From positions 16,390,681 to 16,454,680 of the forward strand of contig VZSR01003806.1 of NCBI GenBank assembly GCA_013398615.1: a stretch of 64,000 bases of DNA, read 5' to 3'. Of the stretch, positions 9,603-22,660 are shown in pieces (position 1 is the first letter of the stretch; each line of letters opens with the position of its first letter). The translations under genes and the position numbers were made by a program. This DNA comes from Brachypodius melanocephalos (taxonomy: Eukaryota; Chordata; Aves; Passeriformes; Pycnonotidae). The notes under the pieces are model-generated. The model did not search any database, was not told where the DNA came from, and saw nothing but the letters and a program-made list of their open reading frames with translations.

Positions 9603-12429
9603 TGGACAGCATCACATCTTCTCAATCATCTGGGGCTGATGTATGAGAGTGTGTTCCTGTGTCAAGGGACATAGACAGATTGTGTTGACAGGGGATCTCA
9701 CAGAGACATAAGAAGGAAATATCACCTTTATAAATTGGCAACCAATGGCCTGAGACCAAAATGTCCCAAAAAACTGTGAAACCAAAGACATGTTAAAAAC
9801 CTCAGATTTGGAGTTAAAATTATGACTATACACAGTGAGATGAGAGAGCAAAGGCATGGCAAAGGAATCTCTGGGGTTATAGGAGATCTCCTTTTTGTCT
9901 GTAACACTGCTGATTGATCCAATACTTGCAGGCATTGCATATTTTTAGCAATAGAGCCACTGTGCTTGGAGGTTGACATAATTTTTATGATGAAAAATGC
10001 CATTGTCAGTTTGTCATCCTTCACAGTTGCCTGACATTCCCTAAAAAAATAATCAGGTATTTGTGGAGACATTGGTGATTACTGGAATAGCATTTTTCAC
10101 TTGATCAGTACTAGAGAGTTTCTACCCTGATAATCATACTACCATATTCTCCTTGGGCAAGAAGCAAAACCTATAAAAGTCAATTTATTTTCTTCATCAT
10201 CTTTATTAGGATTTAAACCAGGCCACTGTTTAAAACATGGAATGAGGGGATATAGATGACTGTGTGATCCTGTGCATATAGGAGTTAATTGAAATGGATA
10301 TTTTGCAAATCACATAATCTTTACTGGAATCTATTTGGTGGGTATTTAAAATTCATAAGTACGTTGGATGAAAAGTCAGTGCTCCTTGTGAATAGTTCAT
10401 TAATTGAAAAGGTGCCTAAAGTCAGCAATGATCACAGCTAGCCCAACCAAACTGGATCTTTGCATTTTAGTAATTTACTACTGCCAAAAGCAAAATATTG
10501 AATTAGCTGAGCACAGACTCATATTGATGGGATTCCACTCACCTTATTCAGAAATGAGTTTCCATCCTTCTTGTTTTTCATGCCTGCAGTGTGTGTGTCT
10601 GCATCTGAAAAATCATCTTAGGTATTGTTTATGCAAGATGGAAAGCAATGGGCAATTTTATCTATTTTAGCTGTCTTTGCTAAACTGAGAGTGACACAAA
10701 GGGCTCAGGGCGGTTACACTATCCATTGAGTTCAAAGTGAGCCTCCACTGAGATCAGAGCCTGGATAATTGGAGGAAATGCTGGTATTTACTTTGTACGG
10801 CAAATTAAGACTGCTGTTAGTCCGGGGTCACTGTGCTCAACAGGAACAAGCACAATCAGTAGAGATCCCTTCAGCACATTGAAGATGTGAGGATCTCATC
10901 CCCTCAGGAGTCTGCTGCTCTGGATTACTGGTGAAAGGAGCCCCCTCGTTCTCGTTGATGTCAGGAGGAGACAGGTTTTAGTCCTGATATTGTGAACGCT
11001 CCATTTCTCTCCCTTTGCTCGTGGGATAGGGTAGCAGGCAGTCTATCTACAGCTAAAGGATCTCAGACTATTTATCACACATAAACCTAAAAATGTCCAG
11101 TCTTGGGCACGTGATTTAGGATGCAAATTTTTCCTGTTCAGGCCACTGCAGTCTCTTGTTTCTCTGTGTCCTTGTGCAGTCAATGGTGTGTCTCCACTTG
11201 CCAAAGGAAGAAAGATGGGCTGTGGCTTTTCTCTGTGTGGTGAACCTTTCCATGGTAGGCATTCCTTCCCTCACCTCCTGGCTCCACAGGGGCACACCTC
11301 TGCTATGCTCTACTCTAGTGGAGGGAGGATGAATGATATCCACCTTCCCATCAGGTGTCTTGGCGTCTTCATGGTGCACTTGAATCTGCTTTGTTCCTTA
11401 AATGTCCTGCTTTCTGTTGAATCAGTAACTGCTGATGCAACATCTGCTAAAGCATGTGCTTGAGGGAAGGTGACTTTCGCAGTTCTTTCCTTAAATTCGG
11501 GTGGCAAGTGTCCAAAAAGCTGTGGATGCATGTGAAGGACGATAGTTACAGCTGGAGCAAGAACTGACCTCATCCTCTGGGCCTGAAAACCTCTGCTCTG
11601 TCACTTCATAGAACAGACCAGTATGGGAGCCTGCAAAACTAAATCTTTGTTAAAAACTGTATCCAGTGAAACTTCAGACCTGAGCAGATACTTGTAAATG
11701 TTTGGTGTGGGCTGTATAATTATCCCCTCTATGGCAATTATCACTTCTTGGTGGAATATCAGTCCCAGGATACAGACTACCACACTAAAACAACAAATAT
11801 GCAAAAGCAGGTACATACTTCCAGGGGAAAAAAGTCCATAGACAGATATACAAAATAATTTGATATTTGGTTTAGGAAGACACTGACTGACAAAACACTG
11901 AAAAAGAGAAATTTTCTTCACTTTGTGTTTTTTAAATGCAGTAGAGCTTTTAGCAAAACAGGCTGCTTCAAAAGACAGCATGAAAAAGCATAAAAATCAA
12001 TAACCAGGAAAACATGTCCTGATTTAAAACATTTTCTTTTACAGTATAGTTCAATTAAATAAATTATGAAAACACATGTAAGTCTTCCTGGAGGAGTGGT
12101 TAGATGGAAAGTCAGTTCTCTAACCAGGTTGTCATCTGTTTCTGCTATAAAGATTAAATGGTTTTCACCCTGGGTCTCGTGTTCCCATGCTTCAAGAGGA
12201 AACAGCTTTTGAGCATCTCAGAAAGGAAACCCATTACCTACAAATGAACAGAGCAAATGTTTGAGCTCAGCCTCCATCAGGGTGATGCATACATGTACCC
12301 CAAGGTTACTCATCAATTACCAGGCAAAAGAAACAAGGCTCTAGGGATTTGGTTTTTGCCACATCCATTTGCAAAATTGCCCTGCTTAAGGGGGTGAGGA
12401 GGAAGCTGGCAAGGTTCTGCTTGCAGTAG
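9603..12429. other. Unique sequence, no gene recognised
   Basis: About 2.8 kb with no recognisable transposon, exon or RNA gene. Open frames are at most 126 codons (11601-11981, minus) and lack recognisable domains. A GC-richer patch near 10.9-11.1 kb holds nothing I can identify. Confidence 0.5.
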
Positions 12430-12662
12430 TTGGGTTTAGCATTAGATTTAATTTGATCCAAGATGTTACTGTTGAAGAAGCAGAAAGCATAATGGCTGCA
12501 GTACAGTGGCTTGCCATATTAGGTCTGTGTTTTCTCCAGGTCCACCTGGTGGTTAACTGTAAATTGGTTTTGAGGCGCTTTAGTAAATGGATAAATGAGC
12601 TACAAGGTTTAAACCTGAATTGTTGCAGTACAGCTTTGTTAGCTCCCAAGGGGTGAGGATGA

Positions 12663-12694
12663 TGCTATTACACTGCAGTGCTATTACACTGTAT
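12663..12694. repeat. 16-bp tandem duplication
   Basis: TGCTATTACACTGCAG (12663-12678) is followed by TGCTATTACACTGTAT (12679-12694). Thirteen leading bases are identical. Confidence 0.85.
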
Positions 12695-12904
12695 TTTATG
12701 TTCCCTGTGAGACCTAACAAATGATTAGTGGAGCTGAGTGTCTCAGTCACCATTAAATACGATGGCATGTTTTACTGGTGGAATGAAAAAGTAATGCCAC
12801 TGCTTTCTGCAACGAGTCAATTCATATGCTTTAAACCCAAATCATGTTCAAGGAAATACACCAGTAATGACATGCCATTAGCTGATAATTGCTGAACAGT
12901 ACAT

Positions 12905-12931
12905 TTTAGTTCAATGTCATTTAGTTCAATG
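12905..12931. repeat. 15-bp period tandem duplication
   Basis: TTTAGTTCAATG occurs at 12905-12916 and 12920-12931 with a TCA spacer, giving a period of 15 bp. A simple local duplication. Confidence 0.8.
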
Positions 12932-12945
12932 GATCAACCTCAATA

Positions 12946-14350
12946 CCAGACTTAGGGTAACACTAGGGGTGTGATGTGGGTGCTCCAGATGGACCTGCTG
13001 GGGTGGAATGCCCTGAGGTGACAGACAGCACCTGGGGCTCTGCTCACCACCCCAGCTGTTCTTTGCTGGGCAGTGCTGTGTCTCCATTCCAGGGAAGGAC
13101 ACTTGTCCCAGCCTGGGCAGGGTGGTGATGACACAGGGCAGCCTCTGGCAATACCAACCCCAGTGCTGCACTTTTCACTGGAAGGTGCCTCTTCCCCCAT
13201 TACACATTTCTAGGCTTCTTCTACACTTTTATTCAAGCTGATCCTGTCTGTGTTGTCAGCATCTTTGGGTTCTGTTTGTGAAGATAAGAAACAGGGAATG
13301 GAGCCACCTCTTGGAGACTGAAGGGTCCCTTGTCCTGCACTAGGCACAGGAGTGGGTCCTTTCCCAGGGGGGCTGAAGGGGGAGGGGGTGACAATCTCTG
13401 ACAGGATTGAATGCTTTGTGGTGGCAGCTGCAGCCTGAGAGTTCTCCAACTTTGCAGGGGGAGAGCAGGAGGAGGAATGCACACAGCACATCCCTACATC
13501 AAGGCCTGTTTTTCACTCTAGACCTTTTGTTTGCTTATTTATCTGAAAAAAAACAGATTAGTTCAGCATATCTGAAGACCTCTGGAGGCCTCCCAACAAC
13601 TGCATGCTATACAAATACTTCAAACTATGAAGTCCCTTGCTCTAAGATGACCTCTTTTTCCAGATGCAGCCTTTATCTTGCCTCACACAGCAGCAAAGTG
13701 CATCTGTACCCAAATAGCTTTTTCTCTGTCAGCCAAATTGCCACCTCTGCTGCCATTGTGTGGAGCATATCCACCAGCACTGCTGGCATGGAAGCTAGAA
13801 ATACTCCAGATTTATAACAACTTATCAAAAGTGTTTATGACAAATGGGGGTAATCACAACTGAACAGAGCAATTCGTTCCTGTGCTAACTCCACTGAATT
13901 ACACCTGGGATAAATTTGAGCTCTTATTTATTGTGCAAGTGTTAACAACCCAGCACAGTAACTGAGATTGTGTCTGGGGATCCAGATGGAAAAGATCTAT
14001 GTCTTTTTTTTGTCCCCTGACTGTTCCTCATATTGTTCACAGTCTAGAAATGTCTCTGCTAGAAATTAACAGTGAAGCTGATGACTTTGTTTCTATTGAG
14101 CTGAACAAGTCAAACAACTTGTTTTCTCTTCTCAGAAGGTTTATTTTGGTCTATCTTGAGACTGAGAGTGAAACCCTGCAGCTGTTCCTAGTATTGATAA
14201 TCAAAATCATGAAAGAGACAGTTTCTTAATAATTCTAAAGAAACACCGTTCTGTTGGGAGTGCTGTGTTTTCTGAAGTGAGTACTTCTCATTTGGTGAGG
14301 TTGTAAGCAGCAGTTTCTTAGTTAATTGCATTTTCTGGCAATTGTTGTCA
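12946..14350. other. Unique sequence, GC-richer first half, no gene recognised
   Basis: 12950-13500 is noticeably richer in G and C and includes a G-rich patch at 13366-13388. 13830-13970 looks like another repeat-free, possibly constrained AT-rich block. Open frames reach 136 codons (13407-13817, plus) without recognisable homology. Confidence 0.45.
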
Positions 14351-14491
14351 GAGAAGCACAGAATGTTTTGGGTTGGAAAGGACCTTAAAGACCATCTCAT
14401 TCCAACCCTTTGCCAGGGCCAGGGACATTTTCCACTATCCCAGGTTGCTCCAAGCCTCATCCAGCCTGGTATTGGACGCTTCCAGGGATGG
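14351..14491 (-). mobile_element. CR1 LINE, 3' fragment
   Basis: Minus-strand CR1 3' end of about 140 bp. It shows AGAATGTTTTGGGTTGGAAA, GGACCTTAAAGACCATCTC, a GCCAGGGCCAGGGACA block, CCCAGGTTGCTCCAAGCCTC and TTCCAGGGATGG. 5'-truncated and noncoding. Confidence 0.92.
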
Positions 14492-16636
14492 CACAGGGAT
14501 TGATCACTACTACCAACAAAACACACCCTGCTGTAAGCCCTCTTTGCAGGTTGTTTCTATTTTTCTCCTCAGTGAGCAATAAACTGAAGAGTACTCTCAG
14601 ATGTGCTCTCTGCTCAGTTTATCCCTTTCTGTTTGCTTTATTTTTTTGCTATGGAAGAGTTTAGTCATATTTACCTTTCTTTATACTTATAGGCTAATCA
14701 CAGGAAAGAATAGTTTCATTTATCAAAGTCATCCACTTATTTCACATCTTCTCAGAAGAGCTGCTGTGCTGTCATCTTCGAACTTGAGCACAAAAACAAA
14801 GAAAAAAGCACCAAAAAAAGAAGAGAAGCTCAAAATAGTCCTATGACAGTCTGAATGTACCACCACCACACTTTAGTGTCTTCTTTCCAGACAGGTTTTC
14901 AATGGGGTTATTTAAATAGAGACTTTAAAAAATCTTCTGAGTTTCTGCTCTTATAATTAAAAATGTTTGGAAAAAAAAATGGGAGGAAGGCTGGGAAAGG
15001 GTCTGTTTGTGTCTGTCTGTGGGGAGAGCAAAAGAAGGCAAAGATATGTGAGGCATTTTAAAAAGAGGAAGAGTTAAAGGAGAACATGCTTACTTTTATC
15101 TACCCAAGCTTCTGAGGAGCCATGCATGACATTCCATTGATTGGAAACCCAGCCACAGGATATTGAGGATATGCAAGCAGCAAGTTTAATATTTTCTAAA
15201 ATCCTTTCAATTCAGCTGTTTCTTTGCACCTGGCACTGAATCACAGAATTTCTTGTGATAGTTTTGGAGTCACAGCCTGTCCCAACAGAGATGCTGAGAA
15301 GTAACAGATGACTTGCCAGGGGGAGGGGACATTTTAGGATACCAGGGAAGTGGTAAACACATAAATAACCTTTCCCACCTCTTGTGACATGTCTGTGTGC
15401 CCTGCCTCGGGCAGTGAGAGAGAGGCTGAGAGCAGTAAATCATTCTGCCCTCGCTCCTCCCAGGGGAGAAACACCTCAGTGTTTCTCTCTGATGGGCTTG
15501 ATGGGAACATTTTCTTCACTTCCACAGCATGAGTGATCCTGCCAGAAGCATGGGAGATGGCACTTGTGAGGGAATAATTTCCAACGCTGCTGAAATCCAC
15601 CAGCATCACTTCTGAGTGCAGCCTGTCCCCTCACCTGGTCTCAGGTGCCCATAACACCATTGCCCATCTATTTTAGAATGCTCCCATCAAGGCAGCACAA
15701 CCCAGCCTTCCTTGCTGGGCCTGGCTTGTAACACAGCACAGGAGTCACTCCTCGTGGCAGAGGTGACAATCCTGTGTCACACGGGGTGCCACAGGTGATG
15801 CTGCTGGTGTGTGTAACCAGCCTATAAAGCCTGTGCTGCTCCCGTCTGCTGCAGGCTTTGATATCTTACACCTGGGGGTCAATGGGTGACACCTTAACTG
15901 CAGAAATGGTGACTGTGAAACACTGCACAGAGACACTTCATTGTCTGGCTAGATTAACATCAGCTCAGAATGATTTGAGAAGGAGAAAAAAAAAATAGAA
16001 AAAAAAAAGGATGACTTTTGTTGCTTGGCTGTCACTGTGGCATTGGGAGATTGCATGGAACTGCTGATGAAGGTCAATAATATCCAGGGACATGGTGAAA
16101 TTACTATTTAGTAATAAAAGTATAGGAATTCTTGGGGTAATTTTCATTGCTCCGTTTAAGGCAGGGCTGCATCTCAACCTTGAATCCTACTTTTTTATTT
16201 TGTATCATAAAAAAGATATAATAGACCGAGAAATTGTTCAGGGAAAGGTGATTGAAAAGGGAAGGTTTTCTTTTGGGTTCAGGCCACTATGGTACCTTTA
16301 GACTGGCCACAAAAAACACTAATTAAAAAGAAAAAAAAAAAAAAGGTTGTGGACAGAGAGCAACTGGATTGAATGATCTTACTGATGTTATCCAGGTGGT
16401 CAAACCTGGGACCTTATTAATCTACTAAACTTCTAATGTGGCTAATGGAAAATTGCCATTTTCAATTGCATTATTTCTTCCAAAAAACCACTCAACAAAC
16501 TTAAACCCAAATCATCCCACCATGAGTGATGCTGTCCTTAGATGTAATGATCACCGTGCAGTGAATTCCTGATTTATTCCCTTCTACAGCTGCTCTGCAG
16601 CTTGTGCACACTAAGGACCAAGGTGCAAGACTTTTT
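14492..16636. other. Unique sequence, no gene recognised
   Basis: AT-rich to about 15.2 kb and GC-richer from 15.35 to 15.9 kb. A TATAAA word at about 15823 sits in GC-richer context but has no supporting exon. A short stretch starting GAATCACAGAATTTC at about 15238 recalls a CR1 3' terminus but is too brief to call. A-rich runs lie near 15988-16010 and 16331-16344. Confidence 0.45.
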
Positions 16637-16742
16637 TGTTGTTCTTGTTGTTTTTGGTTTTTGTTTTTTGGGGTTTTTTTGTGGTTTTTTTTTTTGTTTG
16701 TTTGTTTTTTTTTTTTTTGTTTTTTTTTTTTTTTTTTTTTTT
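16637..16742. repeat. T-rich low-complexity tract (T and TTG/TTTG units)
   Basis: About 106 bp composed of T runs separated by single or paired G, ending in a 23-base T run. It could be the poly(A) tail of a minus-strand retrocopy, but sequence 3' of it on plus (CTCCTAGAGCTCTTTGTG) matches no gene or element I know. Confidence 0.9.
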
Positions 16743-18859
16743 CTCCTAGAGCTCTTTGTGTAACTGTCATGTTTTTATTTCAGAGAGATGGACAGCCCTG
16801 TTTTTCCAAAAGTGGACTGATAACATTCTGGTTTCTCTTTGACACCTCTAACTCTGCCTTGTAGAAGTTGCCACAGCTCCTTTGCTATCTCTGCTAAGGT
16901 GCTGATTTGTATTACATGATATCCTGGTATTTTTTTGTTCAACAGCTCTTTTTAATTTTCTTTGCCTGAAGACCTGCTTTACTTTTTTGCTATTAGAACA
17001 ACTAGGAGGGGAAGAGCCTTTTTGAAGACTTTCCTTCCCTGGAAAATTTACATGGAAGCCACTGAGCTATAAAGTTGAAGTTCAAAAAGTGCAGTCTCAC
17101 CTGACTGCCATCTCAGGCTTCCCTTTTTTCTGCCCTTATTAATGTTTCAGCTTAAGCACCCCAGACTTGTTTATTTTTCATTCTTGACTTTAGTCATTAA
17201 CCTGACATTTAGCTCCATGTCCCTCTAATTGGGTTTTAAACAGGTTGGTCCCAAATCTTTTCTATGCCCCTCTAAAACATAGTTTCGCATAGACTGCTGA
17301 CAAATTAAGCCAGATCTGCTGCAAGCTTCTATTCAAATGAGAAAAATAGGATTCTGTGCACTGTATCATCTGTACCACAAACAAAATTCTCCCCCCAGCC
17401 ATCCCCTAATATGACTTCAGAGACATAAAAAATTACATGGCAGAGAGGAACCGTGGGAAAAAAGAAGAAGGAAATGAATGAACAGGGGCAAGGAAAAAAA
17501 TGAGGTCTTCTGAGCAGAGATAGTTAATGAGATGGAGAGGAGATGCGTTGATGAGACACATGCAATATGCTGGAAGGAAAAGGAGATACAAAAAAGGGAA
17601 CATCTTATTACAAAACCTGCCTATTCTGTAGCAGATGAAAGAGTGAGTATTGCATTGTACTCACTATCAATAACACTGCTCAAATTGGTTGCTTTGTGAT
17701 GCTTATGATATAGAGATGATAGAAATCTCCAGTGTTTCGGGAGCGTCTTAGGCAATACAGCAACTAAATAAATGTGAACAGCAGAGCTACAGTTCAATTG
17801 CGTTTTCTTACAAATATCCTCTAACTCCAGATCCTCAGGAGTGTTAGACAAGGAGCTGTTCTGATTTAGTAACCAGGATGACCCACCTCAATGTGTGAGT
17901 TCAGAAGGAAACCTCTCTTCTCTGTCTAAATTTTAAAAATCTAAAGGAAAAGACTGCTGTTATTTGTAGCAGAATCCATCATGGCCAGTTATCAGCAGCA
18001 TTATTCTCTGGCCTACATTGTTGTCCACCAGCCCAGGACACCACTGTGGCACAGAGTAGGACTTCGGTTTGTGTTTCATTTTAAGGATCTTCGTGTGCTG
18101 ATGGGTGACAAAAATTGTGGTTGTAAACTCTGTCCATTACCTTCAACACATGATAATTATATTAAATGGGTTTGCTAGTAAAAGTTAATGACCAAAACTA
18201 TCTCTACAGATTTCCCTTTCTTGCTTTGGATTTATGCTGTGATATCTTTGACTGAAATATCAGGGCTTTTTTTGCTAATACCAAAAGTGTTTGCAAAACC
18301 CAATCAAAAAGGCAGCAAGGTGATTCCACAGTTTCTGGAAATATGCTGATGTAAAGCTTTACATTTATGTGCTAATTTGTTAGCAATAGTTATTACACAT
18401 TGGACTTGGTTCATTCTAGAACCTAAAAGTGACCCACAGGCTGCTCTATGGTCCTCCGAAGATAAAAATATCCCTGCAAACTCGAATTATCTTCACCTTC
18501 CCATGCCTTGTTGGAGGAGCCAGTCTGTCATTTACTCAGAACACCCAGGTCACAGGGAGATGCATTTCCCGGATATCAATCCTACAGGGACTCCAGTGGG
18601 ATCAGTGTTAGTGTAAGGAACCCACCATCTGCACTAAAGAGAATGGCAAGGAGTTATTTTAATGTTCTGGTAAATGTGGATCACTGCACATGGCACAGGA
18701 AGGAATATTTTCATCAGTAACACCACAATTGACTAAACACATCCATGATCTTCAAGATGTGGAGATCATAAATATTTAGAGTCACCCAGACCTTTGGATA
18801 ATGCAGCTCTAGAACTGGAGAATTTGTGCTGAGCTCTGTCCTAAAGGTACTTCAGGAGA
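16743..18859. other. Unique sequence, no gene recognised
   Basis: About 2.1 kb of AT-rich single-copy-looking DNA with only short open frames (up to 79 codons). No repeat family recognised. Confidence 0.5.
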
Positions 18860-19567
18860 GTGAGTGGAGTTTGTGTTAAATTGCAAAACATTTTTGTTTT
18901 CAGCCTCTGTAAGGAGATTCAGATGAGATCCTTTCCTTTGCTGGACACTAAATATAAACCAAAGCTGGTTCTGACAATGCTGTTGCTCAAGAGGAGAGTA
19001 GCAGAACAGTCTGTAAGATGCAGTTTTCAGCATTCAAAACCTTATTCCTATCCAGGGTTTACAATGGCTGAAGGACATAAATATCAGTGTTTCACTGATT
19101 TGGAAGCAGAGATCCAGAGAAGGTGCCCAAATTATCCCAAACTCTACTGCATCCAGAAGCTTCAGCTTTCCAGCAGATGGTCACAAGTGGAAATGTTCCT
19201 GCATGGTTTGTTAGTGTTTACACAGGGGCAAAAACTTCAAAGCCTTGCTTGGCTGGAAGTGAGTTTGATTTTTTTTCCCTTGAGTTTGCAAGGAAAACAT
19301 AATCTGATGAAGGACTTTTTCCCTCTTATAGAAATTCCAAAGGGTGTAAAACTCTTCTTCACCTGCACTGTTTCTTTCTTATTCAGAGCTTTCTTTTCAA
19401 TGTTATGCAAGGGTTTGACCTTTTTTGCCCTGAAGGATCACCAGGCTGATAACAAAAATTCAAAGCAATCAAATGCACTTCTTCCTCAAGGAGAGATAAA
19501 GAACATGAAATTACCATTGTCAAAGAAGACTTTTATTTGCCAACAACTTGGAAAGGGCTTTAAATAA
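18860..19567 (+). other. Unexplained open reading frame, 235 codons (214 from first ATG)
   Basis: The longest open frame in the window. It runs open from a GTG at 18860, and the first ATG is at 18923, giving 214 residues before the TAA ending at 19567. The ATG context is weak (C at -3). I recognise no domain, signal peptide or repeat. The product is rich in Leu, Phe, Ser and Lys, with a hydrophobic patch at about residues 150-185 of the longer form, where FFPLIE and LFFTCTVSFLF lie. Assuming roughly 40 percent GC and random order, an open frame this long is not expected in 64 kb, so it deserves a check. Composition gives no clear coding signal, no AATAAA lies close by, and no exon neighbours are seen. 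It may be chance, an lncRNA ORF or a young orphan gene. Confidence 0.25.
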
Positions 19568-20460
19568 TGAAAACACCACCATCTCCTTTTGTCTTTTTCA
19601 GATGATTTATTTCCTTTGTCCTTTAACATTTAACAGTGATCATGATTCAAATTGAAAAATCATCTGTCGTCACTCACTTTGTAGCTGGGTGTTAAAGGAC
19701 AAAGAAAATACATATGGTAGGGAAAAAAAAGTCAGAGCTGAGTCTCCATTGACTTTTCAGTTGCCAGCACATTCATTTCGAACCTTTTGGAAGGTCAAAC
19801 TAATAAAAATAATAATAATAAAAATGTTCATGCATTTCAGTGGGGCTGGAAGATCATTTAGATATTTGCCTAAAAAAAGCTAGGATGTCTGTCCCTACAT
19901 TTCATCTGCAAGTTGGTGAATGATATTAAAGTCTTAGAGAGTCCAGTTAGGATATGAAAATGCTATTTCAAATCTACCTCAGGAGTTAAAATGTGAACAC
20001 CTGCCCACACCTGATGAAGGTGAAGAGGTAATTTTGAGAAAGGGATGAGGCTGAAGCACTCACAACCCTTAGTTCAGAGGATATTGCAGCCAAACCAGAA
20101 CTGGGGGCATTGTAGTTTGGAATGGGTGCATACAAGCAGCAGTGACTCTCATGAAGGAAAGACTCACATTTTGAGAGGGATTTTGTACAATATCCAGCCT
20201 CAGAGCCCACTTGGACTGTCTGCTCCACTATGTTGGGAAGAAGTTTGCAGAAACCCAGTGTTTTTCCAAGGACTTGTAACATCTTTCTTTACTCACACAC
20301 AGCTCCCCTTAGCTCATATCACAGTGGCAGCAATGTAAAACAAAAGCTTGGATCTAGAAGTTGTACACTTCATGGACTCAGATCTTCCTGCCATTCTGGC
20401 CATCACAGAACTTACCTCTGCCACAGTTTGCCCTTTTCCAGAGGCCAGATATATTTTTTT
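19568..20460. other. Unique sequence, no gene recognised
   Basis: About 0.9 kb between the long ORF and a CR1 tail. It contains a short TAA/ATA-rich run near 19800-19825 (AATAAAAATAATAATAATAA). Nothing else is identifiable. Confidence 0.5.
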
Positions 20461-20556
20461 AGGGACATGGTTTAGTGGTGGGCTTGGCAGTGCTGGGTTG
20501 GACTTGATGATCTCAGAGGTCTGTTTCAACCTAGATGTTTCTCTGGCTCTATGATT
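20461..20556 (+). mobile_element. CR1 LINE, short 3' terminus
   Basis: Plus-strand CR1 3' end of about 95 bp. It shows CATGGTTTAGTGGTGGGCTT, GGTTGGACTTGATGATCTCA and GAGGTCTGTTTCAACCTAG, then a degenerate TCTGGCTCTATGATTTG tail. It is the same 3' variant as the copy at 7280-7545. Heavily 5'-truncated. Confidence 0.93.
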
Positions 20557-22660
20557 TGTAGAGGAAGGGTAATACCTCCCTGCAGAGCAGGTTTCTATTT
20601 TTAGGGGGGCTGTGTATTTGCCTTGCCTGCTGCTGCAGTCACCTGCTTGGACATCCTCTGCTCTGGCCCATCTGGCAGCTGCACATGGAAGCAAAGCCCA
20701 CATGCCAAGCCCTGCTTTTTATATCCTCATTAGCAAGGGGAACCTTTTGGTCCAACAGATCTGACACAGAGGCAAAAAATGAGAAATAGCCATTGTTTGA
20801 CAATCTGGCATATAAATATATGATGAGGTAACTTCTCACAACATTAGAGCATACAGAAGTGGAAAGGACAGTGGGAGATTGAAATCTGTTTGTTTCGTAA
20901 TTGCAGGCAAACTGGGTTATGGACAGCTGGGTCTAAGGATCCCACAGAACACGAGTTGCGAAGGTTGAGGAGATTGCCAGCAAACCAATGGCTAAAAGAC
21001 CTTTGCACCAATGGCTTTTTGTGTACTCAGTCTGAGAGCAAAAGAGAACAACCCCACATGAAGGCTCTGGAACCTCCATGGAACCCCTGGAACCCTGTCA
21101 GGGACCTACTGCAAAAAGCCTTGATAATGTAGGTAACTGCAATAGCAGAGGAGTTGCCTGTTGAAAATACCTGTACGATGCATGTTCTTTGCTACAAAGG
21201 AAGGGAAAACTTTTAGTTTTGTGCCATTTTCCTTTGCTAAATAGATCTCACCTGCAGAGATAAAACTTAATGCAAATAATTCTATGTATTGTCATATCAG
21301 CAGGTAAGAGAGCCTTGCTAGTATATTTAATTGTATACATCACCACATTTCCATAATTTACAACTATTTTCTGGCCTTGCTCTGCATGGAAGCAAGAATT
21401 CCTCATGTCCCATTTCTCACAGCTGTCTGTCCCACATTTGTACTGAAGGCATGTATTTATCTGCCTTTGCCACCTGGATCATGACAGTCTTCACTTAGAG
21501 TGGTTTTGGCTCAAGCAGCAGTGATTTAAATGTGTTAAACTCAAGCTCAAGATTTCACTCCTTGTGGCTGATGGCTCGCCCAAGCATATGGTGCCATGGG
21601 AGCACTGATGGAGGACACTAAATGCTCCTTCTGGAATTATTTGCCAAAGGATTGGGAAGGACCCATCCACCACCCTTTAAATATTCTGGCTTGCTTGCAT
21701 AAAATACTATCAGTGGAAACATCAAAAGGCAAAATATGTCCAGAAAATCATTACTGAAATTTAGCCTGAGAATTCTGATTTACACATTTATATATTTTTT
21801 TTCTCTGCATTACATTGTTATTTGGGCTTATCCTTTGGACAACAAAGTTTGGTCCTTTGTTATTCAGCAATTAAAATTAGCTATCATGTTCTTCTCCTCT
21901 TCCCTTGATCAACTCTCATTCTACTAATTCTCCAAATATCTTTACTTTTTTACATTTAGAATTTCCCAAATCAGATCTTCTGCAGATCTCAGAGTCATTC
22001 CATTGTCTATACATATGCCTTCAAATACATAATTTATATGACTGGTAAATATGAGAGTACTTTTGTTCTGACTTTTAAAATACCATGAAAACCTTCTAAA
22101 AATAGGTATTGACAGAAAATTGTGCATAGAAGTTGATTCTTGATATTGTTTTACAAGAAGTAGTTGTATCCTGAGGGTTGCTTTCAGAGACATTTTCACA
22201 GATCCCTTGGATTTTAATAAGGAAACAAATTGAGTAGTCAGGCACTGAGGAAATGAAAGGTGAACTTGCAAGAATCTTTTGGTCAATACTTGGCAGTGCA
22301 TCCATTAATTATAAATGTAATTATTGCTTCTAAAAGCACTTACTAAGACTTATTCCAAATAAAGTTTGAAATACTAATAATTTATTTCTCTAATATTTTT
22401 CTTGCCCTGCAACCACGTAGTACCCAATTGAAGTCATTATTACACCCACCCTGTTCCATCTAACGGAGGAATTAATCACACAGGGGCCTTTTTTATTAAT
22501 GAAAACAATTTTCTGTGAACCGCTGTGTAGGGGGAAAAGCTCATATGAGAAGGGATTTAAGGTGAAGGAAATCAGAAGGGGCAGAAGATGGGTCTGCAGT
22601 GAAGCTGTGTGAGCTGATCATGAGGAGGAGATGTGCTGGATGCATCAGCTTGGGGCTTCT
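20557..22660. other. Unique AT-rich sequence, no gene recognised
   Basis: About 2.1 kb with only short frames (up to 119 codons on minus near 22.1 kb). No repeats recognised beyond ordinary A/T runs. Confidence 0.5.

Larger units (their letters stand above)
12430..12945. other. Unique AT-rich block, candidate conserved noncoding element
   Basis: Repeat-free sequence with the look of constrained vertebrate noncoding DNA: dense TAAT-type and ATTTGCAT-like words and little low-complexity sequence. This is an impression only, with no alignment available. Two small tandem duplications lie inside it and are listed separately. Confidence 0.25.

Noticed and set aside
13366..13388. Possible G-quadruplex (GGGGGG CTGAA GGGGG A GGGGG)
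   Set aside because: Only three clear G runs; a fourth needs a 10-base loop. Weak, and without promoter context.
15234..15300. GAATCACAGAATTTC... similar to the start of a minus-strand CR1 3' end
   Set aside because: Only about 15 bases fit and the diagnostic GGTTGGAAGGGACC block is missing.
15800..15860. TATAAAG in GC-richer DNA as a possible promoter
   Set aside because: A single motif with no transcript, exon or CpG island support.
16637..16742. T-rich tract read as the poly(A) tail of a minus-strand processed pseudogene
   Set aside because: The sequence on its expected body side matches no gene I recognise, and the tract contains regularly spaced G residues.
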